Below, piece after piece: positions 1 through 6,627 of a stretch of 14,506 nucleotides of DNA; position 1 is the first letter of the stretch; each line of letters opens with the position of its first letter. The translations under genes were made by a program, and so were the position numbers. The stretch lies in assembly GCA_025965395.1 (NCBI GenBank), contig JAOPXA010000045.1, positions 1 through 14,506 of the forward strand, in the 5' to 3' direction. Below the pieces are notes generated by a model that was given only the letters and a program-made list of their open reading frames with translations, searched no databases and had not been told where the DNA came from. Source of the stretch: Nocardioidaceae bacterium (GTDB lineage: Bacteria > Actinomycetota > Actinomycetes > Propionibacteriales > Nocardioidaceae).

Positions 1-1
1 C

Positions 2-784
2 GCCGGATGGCTCGCCCGCGCCTCGATCGCGGGCCTGGTCGCAGCAGCAACCGGAGTCGGCGTGGCCACGACCAGCGGCACCGCTGTGACCGCCGGAGTC
101 GGAGCCGCCGAAACAGCGACCGTCGACACCGCGACCCTGTCCACCAGCACCGCAGTGCCCCGCAAGATCCTCGGCATGAGCGTCAAACAAGCCGTCGCCG
201 CAGCCATCACAACCGTCGTCGTCATCGTCGGCGCCACAATAGGCGCCAACGCCTACTCCAACCACCAAGACAAAGTCAAAGCCGAAAAAGCCGCAGCCAA
301 GAAGGTGGCGATCGAAAAAGCCAAAGTCAAAGCGTTCGCCGCCAACGCACCCTCGGGCAAGTGGAACGTCGTCTCCACGATCACATCGTCCGACTTCGAC
401 GGTGACAAGATCGGTCAAATATCGACGTTCACCTGGACGTTCGACTCCACCTGCGAGAAGTACCTCTGCACCGGCACCATTAGCTCAAGCTCAGGTAACA
501 AGTTCCCGTACACCTGGGACGGCAAGACGATTGTGAGGGAAGTCGTTGCGCCCAAACCAGAAGCCCGCACGTGCATCGACACCGCGACAGGCATCGAAAC
601 CAAAGGCACCAGCGCGGTCGTGACCGTCGTGTACGAGTCTGCACCGCTCGTTGCAGAACCGGCGGGCACCCCGACCAAACTGGTCGGCGACTTCACCGAG
701 ACCAACAGCTACTCCCAGTACGTCGATTGCAACGCCTCAGAACCGCGGAAGAGGGTCGAGCGATTCGTCGCGACGAAGAGCTGA
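2..784 (+). CDS. Membrane-anchored protein of unknown function, 5'-truncated by window edge
   Basis: I do not recognise this gene. The frame is open to the left edge, and the residues before the first in-frame GTG (62) are hydrophobic and read as protein, so the true start probably lies outside the window. Counting from 62: an Ala/Thr-rich stretch, a membrane segment at about residues 43-65, a Lys/Ala-rich charged helix (70-92), then a domain of about 150 residues with Trp/Thr-rich strands and four cysteines (C131, C136, C171, C223), probably exported and perhaps disulfide-bonded. A cytoplasmic N-terminal part, for example a sigma-factor or kinase-like domain, is possible but not visible. Codon choice (many AAA and GAA codons) looks less GC-biased than in the genes to the right. 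It is convergent with the CRP-like gene, 7 bp apart, and no terminator hairpin is evident. Confidence 0.6.
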   Translation, partial: AGWLARASIAGLVAAATGVGVATTSGTAVTAGVGAAETATVDTATLSTSTAVPRKILGMSVKQAVAAAITTVVVIVGATIGANAYSNHQDKVKAEKAAAKKVAIEKAKVKAFAANAPSGKWNVVSTITSSDFDGDKIGQISTFTWTFDSTCEKYLCTGTISSSSGNKFPYTWDGKTIVREVVAPKPEARTCIDTATGIETKGTSAVVTVVYESAPLVAEPAGTPTKLVGDFTETNSYSQYVDCNASEPRKRVERFVATKS

Positions 785-791
785 CCGGGCG

Positions 792-1454
792 TCAGATGCG
801 CGCTCGTCGAGCAAGCTCGCCGATGTCGACAACATCGATCGTGCCGCGACCAAGGATGACGGTGCCGCGCGTGGCAAGCTTTTGCAGGACCTGATTGACT
901 GACGGTCGCGACCCCCCGACGAGGTCGGCCAGGTTGGTCTGCGTCAGCGGAATCGACGCCTTGGGTGCTCCGGGCGCGTAGATCTCGGCGAGGTCGAGCA
1001 GCCGCCGGTACACCCGTCGATCGAGGCTCACGTGCAGGGCTTCGACGAGACGGATACTCAATTCCTCCACCCGTCGAGCAAGCAACGTCGACATGAATGA
1101 CTCGACTCCGGGGTTCCTGGTGCAGAGTTCGTGAAACACCAATGCCGTCAGCACGAGCGTCTCGGCCGGTTCGAGCGCGGCCACGGTGGCAGTCCTCACC
1201 CGGTTAGTGCCGTCACGCATCAGGGCCAGCTCGCCGAAGTAGTCACCGGGACTCAAGATGTTGAGCGTCAGGACTTCGCCGTCGGCCGTTCCCGACCGCA
1301 CGGCGAGACGACCCGTAGCGACAAGGTGAAGACTGTCGGCCGGATCGCCTTCATGGAAGACAGTTTCTCCCTTGGCGAACCGGCGACGCCGGGCTGCACC
1401 CAGCACAGCTTCATACTGTTCGCTCGGAAGAGATGAGAGCAGAGGCCACTCCAT
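792..1454 (-). CDS. CRP/FNR-family transcriptional regulator (cNMP-binding domain + HTH)
   Basis: A 220-residue cytoplasmic regulator of usual family length. Residues about 10-125 form a cyclic-nucleotide-binding fold: the glycines of the first strands, then a phosphate-binding cassette with GELA (74-77) and RTA (87-89), close to the cAMP-pocket pattern of E. coli CRP. A long dimer helix (120-145) leads to a winged helix-turn-helix (169-205) with recognition helix GSRPSVNQVLQKL. The Arg of the usual S-R-E-T recognition segment is kept but the Glu is Pro, so DNA specificity may differ from Crp/GlxR. No FNR-type Fe-S cysteines are seen. I chose ATG 1454. The frame stays open to an ATG at 1541, but that extension translates through the hairpins at 1515-1552 and lacks family similarity. 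A TTTACT hexamer lies 7 nt before ATG 1454, so the transcript may be leaderless (weak). Confidence 0.88.
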   Translation of the reverse strand: MEWPLLSSLPSEQYEAVLGAARRRRFAKGETVFHEGDPADSLHLVATGRLAVRSGTADGEVLTLNILSPGDYFGELALMRDGTNRVRTATVAALEPAETLVLTALVFHELCTRNPGVESFMSTLLARRVEELSIRLVEALHVSLDRRVYRRLLDLAEIYAPGAPKASIPLTQTNLADLVGGSRPSVNQVLQKLATRGTVILGRGTIDVVDIGELARRARI

Positions 1455-1514
1455 GCCGGTCAGTAAAGCACAATCGCACCAGGCGCTGCACGGCCACGAC
1501 GCACCACGGGCATT

Positions 1515-1552
1515 CGACTCATCCAACGGGTTGCAACCCATTGGACGAGTCG
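1515..1552 (-). terminator. Long near-perfect hairpin A between UPF0182 gene and CRP-like gene
   Basis: This 38-bp palindrome is centred on TTGCAA (1531-1536), with arms cgactcatccaacgggt and acccattggacgagtcg. On the plus strand two positions mismatch (A1521/C1546 and C1527/A1540). On the minus strand both become G-U wobbles, so the transcript made with UPF0182 would form a continuous 17-bp stem with a 4-nt loop. No U-tract follows. It is either a U-less terminator after the UPF0182 operon or a structured leader element for the CRP-like gene. Confidence 0.6.
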
Positions 1553-1580
1553 GTTCCCCATGGCCTCATGGGAAACCGAC
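1549..1580 (-). terminator. Hairpin B immediately after the UPF0182 stop codon
   Basis: This 14-bp stem has arms gtcggttccccatg and catgggaaaccgac and a 4-nt loop (1563-1566). It begins 4 nt after the UPF0182 stop (1587-1585). The only imperfect position (C1556/A1573) is a G-U pair on the minus strand. It shares 4 nt (1549-1552) with hairpin A, so the bases of the two stems compete. The position suggests a transcription terminator or 3'-end stabiliser. No U-tract is present. Confidence 0.6.
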
Positions 1581-1584
1581 ACGG

Positions 1585-4482
1585 CTACTTGAGGGACTTT
1601 TGCGCGTCCTCGATCGCTTGGCCCATGGCGTCGATGCGCTTTTGGTACGTCGTGAGGTCGCCCTTCTTGAGCGCTTCCTGAGCGGCGTTGTAGTCATCGG
1701 CCGCCTGCTGGAGCAGCTGCGCCGTGGTCGACGGCACTTCACCTGTCACGCCACCCGTATCCGTTCCCGTGTCAGGCGTCGTCGGGGCAGAGCCCTCCTC
1801 AATGCCGAGAGCCACGCGCAACGCCTCATCGAGGGTCTGCCCGAATCCGACGTTGTCGCCGAAGGACGCGATCACGAACTGCAGGACCGGGTAGGACCCT
1901 TCCTCCGCACTTCGCTTGACATAGACCGGTTGTACGTAGAGCAGTCCGTCACCGACCGGCAAGGTCAGCAGGTTGCCGTACAAGATCGTGGCAGTCTTCG
2001 ATTGCTGATATTGCAGCAACGCTTGAGACACGCCCTTATCGGTCTGGAACGCGTTAGCTATCTGGCTCGGCCCCTGGACCTGGGTCTCGCTCGGTAGTTG
2101 AAGGATCTGCAACTTGCCGAAGTTCTCGGTGTCGGTCGCCTCGGAGTTGACCGAGAGGAACGCCGCGAGGTTTTGCCTGCTGTTGGGCAGGTAGACACTC
2201 GTCAACGAGAATCTCGTCGCATCCTCGCCCGGCCGGGTGATCGAGACGTAGTAAGGAGGCTGCGTCGTCTTGGTGTTGTCGGGAGCCGCCGGATCCTCGG
2301 GCACCTTCCAACGCTCGCCGTCCTCGTAGAACGTCTGAGCATCCGTCACGTGGTAACGGCTCAACACGTCGCGCTGCACCTTGAACAGGTCGACCGGGTA
2401 ACGCAGGTGCTCCTTGAGATCGGTGCTGATCGCCGTCTTCGGCTGCACCACTCCGGGGAAGACCTTCATCCAGGTCTTCAGCACCGGGTCCTTGGTGTCC
2501 CACTGATACAGGTCGACCGAGCCGTCATAGGCATCGACAACCGCCTTGACCGAGTTGCGCATGTAGTTGACTTGATCGGTGGGCAATGCTGCCTGCGCTG
2601 CACCGTTGCCGGTCAGCGTGTCGGATGTAGCCTCAGCGAGCGAACGGCGCTCGGAGTAGGGGTAGGAGTTGCTGGTCGTGTAGCCATCGACGATCCAGAC
2701 GATCTTGCCGCCCACGACTGCCGGGTAGGGGTCGCCGTCGACGGTCAGCCACGGGGCAACCTTCTTGACGCGGTCGCGCGGGCTGCGGTCGTAGAGGATC
2801 TTGGAGTTTTCGTTGACGCGGCTCGAGAGGACGATGTTGGGCTCGCCGAACTTGAACGCGTACAGCGCCTGTCGGAACAATCCACCGATTGGGACGCCGC
2901 CAGTGCCGTCGTAGGTGTTTTGCGTGGCGTTGGCCTTGGTGTCCTTGGTCGTGGCACCACTGCCACCGCGCGGGATGTCGACTTCGATCGGCGCAGCGCC
3001 CGAGGGGCGACCGACGATCGAATAGGACGGTGACTGCTCACCGAAGTAGATGCGTGGCGCTGTCTTGAGCTCGAGCTCGCCGGTCGGCGGGATGTCTTTC
3101 TCGACCCATACCGGTTCACCCTGAGCGCCGCGCTGGTTGCCGCGCGCGGCGATGACGCCGTAGCCATGGGTGTAGACCGTGTGGTCGTTGGCCCAGTTGC
3201 GCTGCGAGGGCTGCAATCCGTCGAGTCTGAGCTCGCGGGCGGCGATGATGATGTCCTGCGGGGTCTGGTCGTCGCCGAGCTTATAGCGATCGACGTCGAG
3301 CGTATCCGGCACCGAGTAGTAGCCGCGCACCTGCTGCAACTGCTCGAAGGCAGGAGCGATCAGGGTCGGGTCGAGGAGGCGGCTGCTGACGCGGGACTCC
3401 GCGGACGCGGTGAGCTCGGTCGGGGTCAGGGTTGTCTTGGCCGAGTAGCTTTCGACAGCCGTGTCCGACACGTCGTAGGCGTCTCGTGTCGCCGCGATGT
3501 TCTTGGCAATGTAGGGCCCCTCCTTGTCGGGCTCTGAGGGCTTCACCTGGAACGACTGCATAAGCGCCGGCCAGATCGCGCCAATCAGGATCGAGGTCAG
3601 GATCAAAAGGCCAAGTCCGATGCCGGGCAGCACCCACGAACGAGTGAAGACGCTGACGAAGAAGAGCACGGCGCACACAAGCGCCACGCCAATGAGGATG
3701 TTCTTGCTCGGAATGCGGGCGTGGATGTCGGTGAAGTTGGCGCCGTCAAAGAGCCCTCGATCCTTGAGGACGAACCCGAACCGGTCGAGGTAGTAGCCAT
3801 AGGCACGCAGCAACATACCGATGCCGAAGAGAATCGCCACGTGGATGTGCGCGGCGGGGGTGAACTTCGGACCGCGACCGGCGATCGTGATGCCGCCATA
3901 GACGTAGTAGACGAAGAGTGTGGCAAGGCCGGCGACGATGAGCATCGCGAAACCGTACGACGTGAGGAAGCGCAGCCATGGGTAGTCGAACATGTAGTAG
4001 CCGACATCGCGCTTGAACTGCGGATCCTTGGTGCCAAAGTCAGTGCCATTGCGCCACATCAAGAATTTTTGCCATTGGCCTGTGGCGACCGAACCAGCAA
4101 ATGCCGTGATGACGAGCGTCAGCACGATCAGGACCGGCCGCAGGATGGGGGTCAGCGCCTGCCGATAGCGATAGGCGGGGTCTTCGCGTCGGGCCGAGAC
4201 GATCATCGGCCTGAAGCGGTAGGCAAGCACCATGTTGGCCATGACGAACAGCCCGAACAGGCCACCCAGGATCACAAAGAGCAGGATGCGGGTCGTGATG
4301 ACCTTGGTGAAGACGTTGCTGTAGCCGACGGAGTCGAACCACAGCCGGTCGGTGTAGATGCCCGTGAAGATGGAGCCGAGGAACAACAGCACCGCCAGCG
4401 TGACCAGCGTCGGCACGAGGACGCGCCGCCGATTGTCAGAGGGCGGGCGTGGGGTTCGAGTCGAACCGAAGACGTCGCTCAC
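1585..4482 (-). CDS. UPF0182 family large integral membrane protein
   Basis: A 965-residue membrane protein of UPF0182 (mycobacterial relative Rv3193c, by recall); its molecular function is unknown. Seven hydrophobic segments lie in the first third (about 21-43, 63-87, 114-135, 175-197, 211-229, 261-281, 285-307). About 650 mostly soluble residues follow, probably outside the membrane, then an acidic Thr/Gly/Pro-rich linker near 905-925 and a charged C-terminal helix. Total length is normal for the family. The start is GTG 4482, with AAGGAG at 4492-4487 four bases upstream. It is the last gene of the minus-strand run, 28 bp after PPA1309, and ends 4 nt before hairpin B. Its place next to a PDZ/Lon-like membrane protease suggests a shared envelope role (inference). 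Confidence 0.95.
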   Translation of the reverse strand: MSDVFGSTRTPRPPSDNRRRVLVPTLVTLAVLLFLGSIFTGIYTDRLWFDSVGYSNVFTKVITTRILLFVILGGLFGLFVMANMVLAYRFRPMIVSARREDPAYRYRQALTPILRPVLIVLTLVITAFAGSVATGQWQKFLMWRNGTDFGTKDPQFKRDVGYYMFDYPWLRFLTSYGFAMLIVAGLATLFVYYVYGGITIAGRGPKFTPAAHIHVAILFGIGMLLRAYGYYLDRFGFVLKDRGLFDGANFTDIHARIPSKNILIGVALVCAVLFFVSVFTRSWVLPGIGLGLLILTSILIGAIWPALMQSFQVKPSEPDKEGPYIAKNIAATRDAYDVSDTAVESYSAKTTLTPTELTASAESRVSSRLLDPTLIAPAFEQLQQVRGYYSVPDTLDVDRYKLGDDQTPQDIIIAARELRLDGLQPSQRNWANDHTVYTHGYGVIAARGNQRGAQGEPVWVEKDIPPTGELELKTAPRIYFGEQSPSYSIVGRPSGAAPIEVDIPRGGSGATTKDTKANATQNTYDGTGGVPIGGLFRQALYAFKFGEPNIVLSSRVNENSKILYDRSPRDRVKKVAPWLTVDGDPYPAVVGGKIVWIVDGYTTSNSYPYSERRSLAEATSDTLTGNGAAQAALPTDQVNYMRNSVKAVVDAYDGSVDLYQWDTKDPVLKTWMKVFPGVVQPKTAISTDLKEHLRYPVDLFKVQRDVLSRYHVTDAQTFYEDGERWKVPEDPAAPDNTKTTQPPYYVSITRPGEDATRFSLTSVYLPNSRQNLAAFLSVNSEATDTENFGKLQILQLPSETQVQGPSQIANAFQTDKGVSQALLQYQQSKTATILYGNLLTLPVGDGLLYVQPVYVKRSAEEGSYPVLQFVIASFGDNVGFGQTLDEALRVALGIEEGSAPTTPDTGTDTGGVTGEVPSTTAQLLQQAADDYNAAQEALKKGDLTTYQKRIDAMGQAIEDAQKSLK

Positions 4483-4510
4483 AGTGCTCCTTGATGGATG
4501 GCGTTGAAGG

Positions 4511-5035
4511 TCATTCTGACAGGGTCTGGGTGAGGAGGGTCGTCAGCGTGGGTACGAGGTCGGGTCCTTCGAGCAATTGATCGTCGGGACGATCGCGAAG
4601 TCTGACGATGCTGTGCTGGCTCCCATCACGCGAAACCGCCGCAACGATACGCACCTCGTAGCGGTCTGGATGAGCGGCGACGTATGCCTCGACGGCCGCC
4701 GGATCATCGGGCATGTCGGACTCGGCTGCCGGCGGCAGCATGAGTCGTTCGAGCACGGCTGCGCATCCCTGGACCTGCTCGGGCCAGACCAGGTGGATGA
4801 GCGACTCCTCGAGGCTCTGGTCGAGCGGCAATGACTCCTGCTCGATCGACGTGAAGGCCGCCGGATCACCGTCGGGATCGAGACCTAGCTGCTGGGCCAG
4901 CTCGGGCTCGATCGCGGAGAGCTCGGCGGACGACACCAGCGCATACAGCTTGGCGGGTTGGTCCCAACCGTTTAGCTCGGCGTGACCCTCGAGCTCGAGG
5001 GCTACGCGACGGATCGCAGAGTCGGAGATCAGCAT
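4511..5035 (-). CDS. PPA1309 family protein
   Basis: A 174-residue soluble protein that I recognise as the PPA1309 family of Streptomyces and Propionibacteriales, of unknown function. Diagnostic stretches are GWDQPAKLYALV (23-34), IEQESLP, an ERLMLPP segment and AAHPDRYEVR. The protein is acidic, with no signal peptide or membrane segment. Its ATG (5035-5033) overlaps the TGA of the upstream protease gene (5031-5029), so the two frames share 7 bp and translation is almost certainly coupled. It sits between the PDZ/Lon-like protease and UPF0182 and could be a cytoplasmic partner of either membrane protein; that is inference from position only. Confidence 0.92.
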   Translation of the reverse strand: MLISDSAIRRVALELEGHAELNGWDQPAKLYALVSSAELSAIEPELAQQLGLDPDGDPAAFTSIEQESLPLDQSLEESLIHLVWPEQVQGCAAVLERLMLPPAAESDMPDDPAAVEAYVAAHPDRYEVRIVAAVSRDGSQHSIVRLRDRPDDQLLEGPDLVPTLTTLLTQTLSE

Positions 5036-6123
5036 GAGGGCACCGCAGCTTTCGGGTCTTTGGCGAGCTTTTCGAGCGAGTTGATCGCGCTGTCTAGCGT
5101 AGTGATCTTGACGACTTTGAGACCGAAGTCGTCTCCGCTCGCGGCCTCGCTGCAGTTCGGCGCAGGAGCGAGGAAGATCTTGGCGCCGGCCTTGGACGCT
5201 CCGGCCATCTTCTGGCGGATGCCGCCGATCGCACCCACCGTGCCGTCGGCGGCCATCTCGCCCGTGCCAGCGATCGACTTGCCCCCGGTCAGCTCGCCGG
5301 GAGTGAGCATGTCGTAGATGGCGAGTGCGAACATCGTGCCCGCGCTCGGCCCACCGATGCTGTTGCCAACGTTGTTGGTGATGTCGATGGGCAAGTCATA
5401 ATCGGCGCCTAAGGTGATGCCGACCCGCGCCTTGGAGGGGTCATCTTTACCCGCCTCCGTGTTGAAGGTGACATCCTTGCTCGCTCCGGCACGCTCGATC
5501 TTGATGGTGACCGGCGCACCCGGTTTGCGATCGGCAATGGACGTGGCGATGGCGTCGGGCTCAGAGACCGCCTTGCCGTCGACGGCAAGGATCCTGTCGC
5601 CAGACTCAAGGTTGCCATCGGCAGGACTGTCTTTGGTGACTGCTCCCACAACCGGCACGGTCGTCACCTTGAATCCAGCCGCGGTCAAGGCAGCGACCTC
5701 TGAAGTCTGCTTTGACCCGCTCAGTTGGGCGGCGGCCTCGGCGGACGAGTCCTTCTGAGACTGATGATCGGGATAGAGGAGCGATCTCGGCACGACGGCT
5801 GCATCTCCGTCGAAGTAGACCGAGATGGCGCGGGCAAGCGAGAGCTTGGTGTCGGCTCTGCTGACCGAAACAGTGGTGAAGTTGAGCTCACCAGACGTCT
5901 TGTACGTCTCGACGCCTTTGCCGAACTCGATCATCGGCTTGTCGTCGAAGTCGCCCAACGTGTTGAACGCCGGCCCAGGACGCATCGTGGCGTAGGGCAC
6001 CGGAATCAAGAACGCCATGCACGTCACCACGACGAGGGTGACGCCGGCGACGACCAGTGTCAGGCTGCGCTTGCTGATCCGGGTGGGAGAATCGGCGGAG
6101 CCGGGCGTTTCGGGCGTTGACAC
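5029..6123 (-). CDS. PDZ domain-containing Lon-like (S16) membrane-anchored serine protease, YlbL type
   Basis: A 364-residue membrane-anchored protease related to B. subtilis YlbL and, by recall, mycobacterial Rv3194c. One N-terminal membrane segment (about 20-41) is followed by an extracytoplasmic region, a PDZ domain (about 155-220, with the SGDRILAVDG strand typical of PDZ folds) and an S16 Lon-type domain (about 235-350). The Ser-Lys catalytic dyad is visible: S260 in GGPSAG and K305 in GGIRQKM. No ATPase domain is present, as expected for this subfamily. The start is GTG 6123. A TAGGCT hexamer 6 nt upstream suggests a leaderless transcript starting here in addition to read-through from moaE, 34 bp upstream. 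The stop overlaps the PPA1309 start. It probably degrades or processes envelope proteins; substrates are unknown. Confidence 0.94.
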   Translation of the reverse strand: MSTPETPGSADSPTRISKRSLTLVVAGVTLVVVTCMAFLIPVPYATMRPGPAFNTLGDFDDKPMIEFGKGVETYKTSGELNFTTVSVSRADTKLSLARAISVYFDGDAAVVPRSLLYPDHQSQKDSSAEAAAQLSGSKQTSEVAALTAAGFKVTTVPVVGAVTKDSPADGNLESGDRILAVDGKAVSEPDAIATSIADRKPGAPVTIKIERAGASKDVTFNTEAGKDDPSKARVGITLGADYDLPIDITNNVGNSIGGPSAGTMFALAIYDMLTPGELTGGKSIAGTGEMAADGTVGAIGGIRQKMAGASKAGAKIFLAPAPNCSEAASGDDFGLKVVKITTLDSAINSLEKLAKDPKAAVPSC

Positions 6124-6129
6124 AGGCCA

Positions 6130-6135
6130 AGCCTA
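6130..6135 (-). promoter_or_regulatory. Candidate -10 element (TAGGCT) for the PDZ/Lon-like protease gene
   Basis: TAGGCT on the minus strand lies 6 nt before GTG 6123, which fits the actinobacterial TAnnnT -10 with transcription starting at the start codon. A CTGACA (6161-6156) resembles a -35 but is about 20 bp away, longer than usual. The same 9-mer CTAGGCTTG also precedes moaE. Confidence 0.35.
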
Positions 6136-6157
6136 GACAGTGACGACAAAAGTAGTG

Positions 6158-6580
6158 TCAGGCGCCGACCCATTCGATCTGGCCGGACGCAAAACTCTGC
6201 TCCTTCCAGATCGGAACCTCCCTCTTGAGGCGGTCGATCATCGACCGGCAGGCCTCGAACGCATCCGCGCGATGAGCGGCCGAAACCGCGACCACCACAG
6301 CGAGGTCGCCGACCTGGAGATCGGCCACGCGGTGCACGGCTGAGAGCGCAATGACGTGGTGAGCCGCACCCACCTCAGCGGCGACTTCCCGCAACCGGAC
6401 GGCCGCCAACGGATGGGCGCTGTACGAGAGGGCCTTGACGGCCTCGCCTTGGTCGTGATTGCGGACGATGCCGGTGAACACGCATACGGCTCCGGCTCGA
6501 TCGTCCTGCACGCTCGCGAACACCTCGTCGAGGCTGAGTGGCTCCGCGCGCACGTCGATGAGGCGAATTTGCGGTTCCAT
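6158..6580 (-). CDS. moaE: Molybdopterin synthase catalytic subunit MoaE
   Basis: A 140-residue cytoplasmic enzyme subunit. With thiocarboxylated MoaD it adds the two dithiolene sulfurs to precursor Z (cPMP) to form molybdopterin. Family hallmarks are present: FTGIVRNHDQG (35-45), the LSYSAHPLA stretch (51-59), VHRVADLQVGD (82-92), SAAHRADAFEAC (100-111) and DRLKREVPIWK (116-126), whose lysines K119 and K126 match the catalytic lysines of the family. Length is normal. The start is ATG 6580. There is no moaD or other moco gene in the window, so MoaD must be encoded elsewhere. It leads the minus-strand run, 34 bp ahead of the protease gene, and diverges from the Zincin_2 gene across 47 bp. Confidence 0.95.
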   Translation of the reverse strand: MEPQIRLIDVRAEPLSLDEVFASVQDDRAGAVCVFTGIVRNHDQGEAVKALSYSAHPLAAVRLREVAAEVGAAHHVIALSAVHRVADLQVGDLAVVVAVSAAHRADAFEACRSMIDRLKREVPIWKEQSFASGQIEWVGA

Positions 6581-6587
6581 GCCCTCA

Positions 6588-6620
6588 AGCCTAGGTGTCC
6601 CTTGGCGAACGCGCTAAATT
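6588..6620. promoter_or_regulatory. Divergent, overlapping candidate leaderless promoters of moaE and the Zincin_2 gene
   Basis: On the minus strand TAGGCT (6593-6588) lies 7 nt before the moaE ATG. On the plus strand TAAATT (6615-6620) lies 7 nt before ATG 6628. With 17-bp spacers, the -35 of each promoter would fall on the -10 of the other (6592-6597 TAGGTG; 6616-6611 TTAGCG). Both -35s are poor matches. This supports leaderless starts for both genes but is motif-level evidence only. Confidence 0.4.
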
Positions 6621-6627
6621 TGACGGT

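Noticed and set aside
1455..1541. N-terminal extension of the CRP-like gene to an ATG at 1541
   Set aside because: It would translate through hairpin A, is Cys/Trp-rich and lacks family similarity; ATG 1454 gives the normal CRP length.
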